Positions 42,303 through 46,967 of a stretch of 46,967 bases of DNA are shown one piece after another. The notes under the pieces are model-generated. The model saw only the letters and a list, made by a program, of their open reading frames with translations. It did not search any database and was not told where the DNA came from. Source of the DNA: Actinomycetes bacterium (GTDB lineage: Bacteria; Actinomycetota; Acidimicrobiia; IMCC26256; JANYLB01); contig JANYLB010000056.1 of NCBI GenBank assembly GCA_025363815.1, forward strand, positions 1-46,967, in the 5' to 3' direction. Both the position numbers and the translations under genes were made by a program. Position 1 is the first letter of the stretch. Each line of letters begins with the position of its first letter.

Positions 42303-44087
42303 ATGCCCGGACGCATCTTTTCTCGAGTCGCAGCCGTCGGACTCACCGCTGCGATGTTCGCGGGTGTCCTTGTAGTGCTCCCGACGACGGGCCCGTCTGA
42401 CCCGCAGATCCCGGTACCGGTGGTGAGCCGAGTCACCCTTGCCAATGGGGCGAAGGTCGACGGCGGTTGGAGCACGACGGTGAAGGGGGATACGAACCTG
42501 GTTGGCCTCCAGTGGGAGGGCGACCGAACAGCCGAGTTCGCAATCGATCGACGCACCGACGCCGGGCAGTGGAGGAGCATCGGCACCACGGGCCAGACCG
42601 ACGTGCTTCCCGATCGTGGTTCGCCCGATGCCCGTTCGGCCACGACGCACAACGGTACGGCGGCCCACGCTTCGGAACCCGTTTGGGTGGGCGACGCCAA
42701 GGAGGTTCGGGTCAGACTCATCTCGGGTTCGGCGCGGCGCGTTAAGTTCGACCGGGTCCGCGCCCCCCGCCCATCTACGCCTGCCGCGTCTGCTGGAGCC
42801 TCAGTCCCTGATCAGCCCGGGATCGTCTCGCGTGCCGGGTGGGGTGCCGACGAGAGCCTGCGCCTGGCACGTTGTCCAAGCGGACCCGACTATGACGCTC
42901 GCGTCCAGCTCGCGATCGTGCACCACACCGACAACTCCAACGATTACTCGCAAGACCAGGCCGCTCAGCTCGTGCGCTCAATCTACGCGTACCACACCGT
43001 CTCACTGGGTTACTGCGACATCGCCTACGACTTTCTCATTGACAGATTCGGCACCGTGTACGAAGGCCGCTACGGCGGCATCGCCAAGCCGGTCCACGGT
43101 GCGCATTCGATCGGTTACAACACGAATACCACCGGCATCGCGCTGATCGGCAACTACTCGACCGGAGCACCGGCCGCTCCGCAGCTGAGCTCCCTGATCT
43201 CATTGATCGGCTGGAAGCTCGCGATTCACAACGTGAACGCCGGAGCATCGACGGTGTACACGACCATCGGCAACGATGTGTTTCCGCCCGGAACAACTCG
43301 CGTCCTGCCCACTGTGATCGGTCACCGCGACACTTGGTCGACCGATTGCCCGGGACAGAACCTGTACGCGCTGCTCCCCGCCATCGGGGCTGCCGCGGCG
43401 GCGCTCCAGGCCGCGGCACCGCCGTCGAGTTGGCGCAGCTGGGACGCTCTCGCGGGCAGCTTGGTTTCGGCCCCGGCATCGGCTTCCTGGCAACCCGGCC
43501 GCCTCGACTCGTTCGTCCAGGGCACGAACAACGAGCTCTGGCACAAGTGGTTCGACAACGGCTGGCACGAATGGGAGAGCCTGGGCGGCACCTTGAGCTC
43601 GGCGCCGGTGGTGAGTTCGTGGACCGAGGGTCGCCTCGACGTGTTCTCGCGTGACCCGAGCGGGCAGGTGGTGCACCGTTTCTTCGACGGCTCGTGGTCG
43701 AACTGGGAACAGCTCGGGGGCTCTACCACCGGCGCGCCTGCGGCCGTCTCCTGGGTGATGGGCAGGATCGATCTCTTCGTTCGCGGTGCAGACAACCAGC
43801 TGGGTCACCGGTTCTACAGCTCGGGGTGGTCGGCCTGGGAAGAACTGGGCGGGACACTCACCGAGGCGCCGACGGCCTCGTCGTGGGCCGAGGGTCGACT
43901 CGACGTCTTCGTTCGGGGTAGCGACAACCAGATGTGGCACTCGTCGTACGAGAGCGGGTGGTCCGGATGGGACGCGCTCGATGGTGTGCTTGGCTCAGGG
44001 CCGTCGGCAGTGTCGTGGCAACCCCAACGAATCGACGTGTTCGCTCGTGGCAGTGACAATCAGATGTGGCATCGCTGGTTCGGTTGA
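42303..44087 (+). CDS. Secreted PGRP-type N-acetylmuramoyl-L-alanine amidase with five C-terminal repeats
   Basis: 594 residues. An N-terminal signal or anchor (about 6-27), an N-terminal beta-rich region, then an Amidase_2/PGRP domain (about 175-360): ISRAGWGADES, VHHTDNSNDY, GYCDIAYDFLIDRFGTVYEGR, GHRDTWSTDCPG. The His, His and Cys of the zinc site are visible. The remaining 215 residues are five repeats of about 43 residues (see separate entry). It probably cuts or binds cell-wall peptidoglycan outside the membrane. It is divergent from the glycosyltransferases and followed by the GT2 fusion. Confidence 0.9.
   Translation: MPGRIFSRVAAVGLTAAMFAGVLVVLPTTGPSDPQIPVPVVSRVTLANGAKVDGGWSTTVKGDTNLVGLQWEGDRTAEFAIDRRTDAGQWRSIGTTGQTDVLPDRGSPDARSATTHNGTAAHASEPVWVGDAKEVRVRLISGSARRVKFDRVRAPRPSTPAASAGASVPDQPGIVSRAGWGADESLRLARCPSGPDYDARVQLAIVHHTDNSNDYSQDQAAQLVRSIYAYHTVSLGYCDIAYDFLIDRFGTVYEGRYGGIAKPVHGAHSIGYNTNTTGIALIGNYSTGAPAAPQLSSLISLIGWKLAIHNVNAGASTVYTTIGNDVFPPGTTRVLPTVIGHRDTWSTDCPGQNLYALLPAIGAAAAALQAAAPPSSWRSWDALAGSLVSAPASASWQPGRLDSFVQGTNNELWHKWFDNGWHEWESLGGTLSSAPVVSSWTEGRLDVFSRDPSGQVVHRFFDGSWSNWEQLGGSTTGAPAAVSWVMGRIDLFVRGADNQLGHRFYSSGWSAWEELGGTLTEAPTASSWAEGRLDVFVRGSDNQMWHSSYESGWSGWDALDGVLGSGPSAVSWQPQRIDVFARGSDNQMWHRWFG
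43434..44084 (+). repeat. Five protein repeats of about 43 codons (DUF346/PLL-like)
   Basis: Each unit has the pattern W-x2-W-(E/D)-x-L-x-G, then a Ser-Trp, then (G/Q)R(L/I)D-x-F-x-(R/Q)-(G/D), then N/S-(N/G)-(E/Q)-x-x-H. Similar repeats form beta-propeller lectins, so the tail may bind glycan. The first and last units are the most divergent. Confidence 0.75.
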
Positions 44088-44150
44088 GCACCAGATAGAT
44101 CACAGCGCCAACCCGACAGGAGCCTGTTTCCGGGCTGGAAGGAGCACCTC

Positions 44151-45623
44151 ATGACTTCAGACGAGACACAGGTAGGTCCCGACGAACGCTGCCTGTCGGT
44201 AGTGATGCCCTGCTACAACGAGGCCAGGACCGTGGTCGAGGTGCTCGGGCGGGTGCTGGCTTCGCCGTACGTTGCCGAGGTTGTGGTCGTCGACGACGGC
44301 AGCACCGACGAGACGCTCGAGCTGGTGCGCTCGGTAGACGATTCTCGGGTCCGGGTGTTCAAGCAGCCGGTGAACCTGGGCAAGGGCGCCGCGCTACGGC
44401 GAGGCTTCCAGGAGGTAACGGCGCCGTTCGTCATCGTGCAGGACGCCGACCTCGAGTACGACCCGTCCGAATACGGAGAGGTGCTCGCTCCGCTCATCGA
44501 TGGTTCCGCCGACGTCGTCTACGGGTCTCGGTTCCTCGGGGTGGGCGCGCACCGGGTCCTCTACTACTGGCACTCGGTGGGAAACCGGTTTCTCACGACC
44601 GCGTCGAACATGCTCACCAATCTGAATCTCACCGACATGGAGACCTGTTACAAGGCCTTCCGGCGCGAGGTGATCCAGAGTGTCGACATCCAAGAAGACC
44701 GCTTCGGCTTTGAGCCCGAGATCACCGCGAAAGTCGCGAAGCAAGGGTGTCGGATCTTCGAGGTCGGTATCTCGTACTCGGGCCGGACCTACGCCGAAGG
44801 CAAGAAGATCGGCTGGCGTGACGGCGTCCGCGCGTTCTACGGCATCGTGCGCTACTCGGAGCTATTCGAGAAGTTCGGTGGCCGACCCATTGCGGGAGAA
44901 GCTGGGCCCGTCGAGTTCGACGAGTCCGACGCCGAGCTCGCGTCGGTGCTCGACTCGCTTCAAGACGCCGACAACTACGCCGACTGGATCTACGACCTCT
45001 GCGAGCCGCATCTGGGGACTGATGTCCTCGAGATCGGTGCCGGCCACGGCGAGCTCACCCAACGTTTGGTTCCCGGCCGATTCGTCACCGCCACCGACCT
45101 GTCGAAGCGTTGCGTCGAGGAGTTGCAAGCCCGGTACGAGGGTGTGGCCAACGTCGATGTGCGCCACGCCGACATCGCGGCGCTCGGTGAGGATCGTCTC
45201 TACGACTCGGTCGTTCTCATCAACGTGCTCGAGCACATCGCCGATGACCTCGGCGCGCTCCGGGATCTCCGGGCGTTGCTGAAGCCCGGTGGTCGACTCA
45301 TCGTGTTCTCGCCGGCCTTCGAGGGCCTCTACAGCGACTTCGACCGCAAGATCGGCCACCACCGGCGTTACCGGCGCTCGCAGCTTGTGACCGTCGCTGA
45401 TCGGGCGGGGCTCGAGTACGTCGACGCCCGGTACGTGAACTCGATCGGCGCGTTCGCGTGGTGGTTGTTCGCGCGTCGGCTGCGCCAGACCCCTACCCAG
45501 GGTTGGTCGGTGAAGCTTTACGACCGGACTGCGGTGCCTGTGCTTCGCAAGTTCGAGTCGCGCCGGACGCCGCGCTTCGGGCAGTCGGTCTTCCTCGTCG
45601 GCGCGAACCCCGTCGACGCCTGA
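44151..45623 (+). CDS. GT2 glycosyltransferase fused to SAM methyltransferase
   Basis: 490 residues. The first half is a DPM1-like GT2: SVVMPCYNEARTVVEV, VVVDDGSTDETLEL, LGKGAALRRGF, VIVQDADLEYDP, YGSRFLG and the family-specific DMETCYKAFRREV and GFEPEITAKVAK. After a linker (about 240-275) a class I methyltransferase follows: DVLEIGAGHGELTQRL (motif I), VVLINVLEHIADD, LRALLKPGGRLIVFSP. AAGGAG lies 7 bases before ATG 44151. It would attach a sugar to a lipid carrier or glycan and methylate a linked substrate. The frame is clean through the junction, so this is a true fusion. Confidence 0.92.
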   Translation: MTSDETQVGPDERCLSVVMPCYNEARTVVEVLGRVLASPYVAEVVVVDDGSTDETLELVRSVDDSRVRVFKQPVNLGKGAALRRGFQEVTAPFVIVQDADLEYDPSEYGEVLAPLIDGSADVVYGSRFLGVGAHRVLYYWHSVGNRFLTTASNMLTNLNLTDMETCYKAFRREVIQSVDIQEDRFGFEPEITAKVAKQGCRIFEVGISYSGRTYAEGKKIGWRDGVRAFYGIVRYSELFEKFGGRPIAGEAGPVEFDESDAELASVLDSLQDADNYADWIYDLCEPHLGTDVLEIGAGHGELTQRLVPGRFVTATDLSKRCVEELQARYEGVANVDVRHADIAALGEDRLYDSVVLINVLEHIADDLGALRDLRALLKPGGRLIVFSPAFEGLYSDFDRKIGHHRRYRRSQLVTVADRAGLEYVDARYVNSIGAFAWWLFARRLRQTPTQGWSVKLYDRTAVPVLRKFESRRTPRFGQSVFLVGANPVDA

Positions 45624-45642
45624 ACGCCGGGGCCCCGCACCC

Positions 45643-46967
45643 TCAGATCTCGAGCGGCTCGGTCTCCATGCGTTGTATGACCTCGCCGAGGTCACCGTGG
45701 CGTCCGGCCCGAAGGTCGCGGGAGAGGAACACGGCCATCACGGCAGCCGACGCGATCGATCCGAACAGGAAGGCCAGTTCCACCCGTAGGAACAGGTCTG
45801 AGATCACTGAGATCACTGCGAAGAACACGATGATGCCGATGAGCCAGCCGAGCGTCTGGCGCGCGTGGCCCTCGAGCGCGATCAACGCCTGTGCGACCGT
45901 GAGGGCGACGATGAACGCGCCACTCCCGGTTGCGAGGAGGCCGAGGTTGGCGTTGCTGATGTCGAACGGGTGGAAGAGGAGGCTGCCGACGATGGGGCCG
46001 AGGGTGAACGCGAGCACGGATCCGAGCACGGCCACTCCGACGACGATCCACATGAGCCGTTTCAAGCCGGCGCGGAAGTCGGCGTGGCGCCCCGCGCCCG
46101 CTAGGCCGGCGAGCTTCGGCAGCAGTGTGCCCTGGACCGCCTGGAACAGAAGAATAGGTATGCGGGCCATGACGAACGCGGTGGTGAACGTGGCCGCGGC
46201 GGCCTTGTCGGCGCCGGTCTCGAGCAGGTTCACCGCTAGGAGCGGTGAGTAGCCGAGCAGCTGCATCAAGACCGAGCCGGCCAGCAGGTACCCGAGCGCG
46301 TTCGACAGTTCGGAGTACGGGGCATCGGGCCCGGGGGTGAGAAGGCCGCGCTGGCGGGCGAGCACGATGCCAACGGCGACGAACGGCGCCAGGGCGAGGC
46401 ACATCCCGTAGGCGCCGGGGTTGTCGACTCCGAGTGCGACCAGCGCGACCGCGCCGACGAGGCGGGCGACGCCCTCGATTGCAAGCAGCTCCCCGTAGGC
46501 CCCGAACCTTCCGTTGCCGGCCAGGGTTCCACGCGTCGTGTGCATGGCGTAGAAACCGATGAGACCCACGGCGAGCGACACGACGAGCAGCTCGTTGCCG
46601 TGGAACAGCGAACTCGATATCACGCCGGAGAGCGCGAGGGTCCCGACCACGAGGATCACGCAGAGGATCCCGCCGAGCCGTGCTGCCTTGTGGACCAGGG
46701 GCCCGCCGCCGATGCCCTTGGCCCTGCGGTGTGAGACGGCCCGGCCGACCTCCTGTTCGAGCGGAAGGAAGAACCCCGGTCCGGCGACGAAGACGAGTCC
46801 CCAGAACGCGCCGAAGGCCGCCTTGCCCGACTGGTTGAGAGCGTTGAGGGAGAGGATGAGAAAGACGTACGAGGTGACGGAGGCGATCATCAGCCCCGCG
46901 CCGACGGCGAACGTCCCCTCGGGAACCGACTCTCGGGCCCGGCCAATGAGCTTGTTTGTGCGCGCCA
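45643..46967 (-). CDS. Polysaccharide flippase-like membrane protein (runs off right edge)
   Basis: About 12 membrane helices of the MATE/Wzx (polysaccharide transport) type: SVPEGTFAVGAGLMIASVTSYVF at the start, GPGFFLPLEQEVGRAVSHRRA, ALGYLLAGSVLMQLLGYSPLLAVNLLETGADKAAAATFTTAFVMARIPILLFQAVQGTLLPKLA. Its frame is open through the window end, and the residues before Met at 46890 (ARTNKLIGRARESVPEG) look like real protein, so the N-terminus lies outside. It would flip lipid-linked oligosaccharide across the membrane. Convergent with the GT2 fusion gene. Confidence 0.85.
   Translation of the reverse strand, partial: ARTNKLIGRARESVPEGTFAVGAGLMIASVTSYVFLILSLNALNQSGKAAFGAFWGLVFVAGPGFFLPLEQEVGRAVSHRRAKGIGGGPLVHKAARLGGILCVILVVGTLALSGVISSSLFHGNELLVVSLAVGLIGFYAMHTTRGTLAGNGRFGAYGELLAIEGVARLVGAVALVALGVDNPGAYGMCLALAPFVAVGIVLARQRGLLTPGPDAPYSELSNALGYLLAGSVLMQLLGYSPLLAVNLLETGADKAAAATFTTAFVMARIPILLFQAVQGTLLPKLAGLAGAGRHADFRAGLKRLMWIVVGVAVLGSVLAFTLGPIVGSLLFHPFDISNANLGLLATGSGAFIVALTVAQALIALEGHARQTLGWLIGIIVFFAVISVISDLFLRVELAFLFGSIASAAVMAVFLSRDLRAGRHGDLGEVIQRMETEPLEI

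Overview
The window is GC-rich and densely packed, with overlapping stop/start junctions, many GTG starts and probable leaderless transcripts. Gene content is actinobacterial: ergothioneine egtABCD, a UPF0182 giant membrane protein beside a YlbL-type PDZ/Lon-like protease, SufBDCSU iron-sulfur assembly with a Rieske ferredoxin, a GCS2-type EgtA, an Eis-like acetyltransferase and a DUF1802 protein. MreB and a DivIVA-like protein suggest a walled, possibly rod-shaped cell. A deep-branching lineage such as Acidimicrobiia fits, but that is an inference from content and style. No rRNA, tRNA, CRISPR array or insertion sequence was seen. The window starts inside ppk1 and ends inside a flippase gene.

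Layout. 1-6.8 kb: 5' part of polyphosphate kinase, an MFS transporter coupled to an Eis-like acetyltransferase, a 3-hydroxyacyl-CoA dehydrogenase, a DUF2342-type protein with a degenerate zinc motif, and an SDR with a degenerate active site. 6.8-18.6 kb: a fused siroheme-decarboxylase-type AhbA-AhbB protein, a trypsin/PDZ protein lacking its catalytic His, MoaE, a small membrane protein, MreB (apparently starting at CTG), a HEAT-repeat protein, small membrane proteins, the YlbL-type protease, a DivIVA-like coiled-coil protein ending in a phage-head-type Cys/His motif, and UPF0182. 18.6-28 kb: an iron region. sufB-sufD-Rieske-sufC lies on the plus strand. A second set, sufC2-sufS-sufU-encapsulated ferritin-encapsulin, lies on the minus strand, followed by a 58-residue protein; an L,D-transpeptidase gene sits between the two sets. 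Both suf loci carry related palindromes overlapping their core promoters. 28-33.2 kb: egtABCD and an MBL-fold hydrolase. 33.3-38 kb: paired acyl-CoA dehydrogenases, an anchored hypothetical protein, a structured leader-like region with a strong hairpin, a small protein, DUF1802 and an alpha/beta hydrolase. 38-47 kb: surface glycan genes, comprising a GDP-deoxyhexose reductase-type SDR, three tandem GT4 glycosyltransferases, a PGRP amidase with five C-terminal repeats, a GT2-methyltransferase fusion and a flippase.

Working together. The two suf sets together supply desulfurase, SufU, the SufBCD scaffold, a Rieske protein and two SufC ATPases. Linking one set to an encapsulated ferritin and its shell suggests that Fe-S assembly and iron storage answer to the same signal. 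This Suf-encapsulin unit with a shared candidate operator, and the DivIVA/phage-head-motif chimera, are the two most novel observations here.
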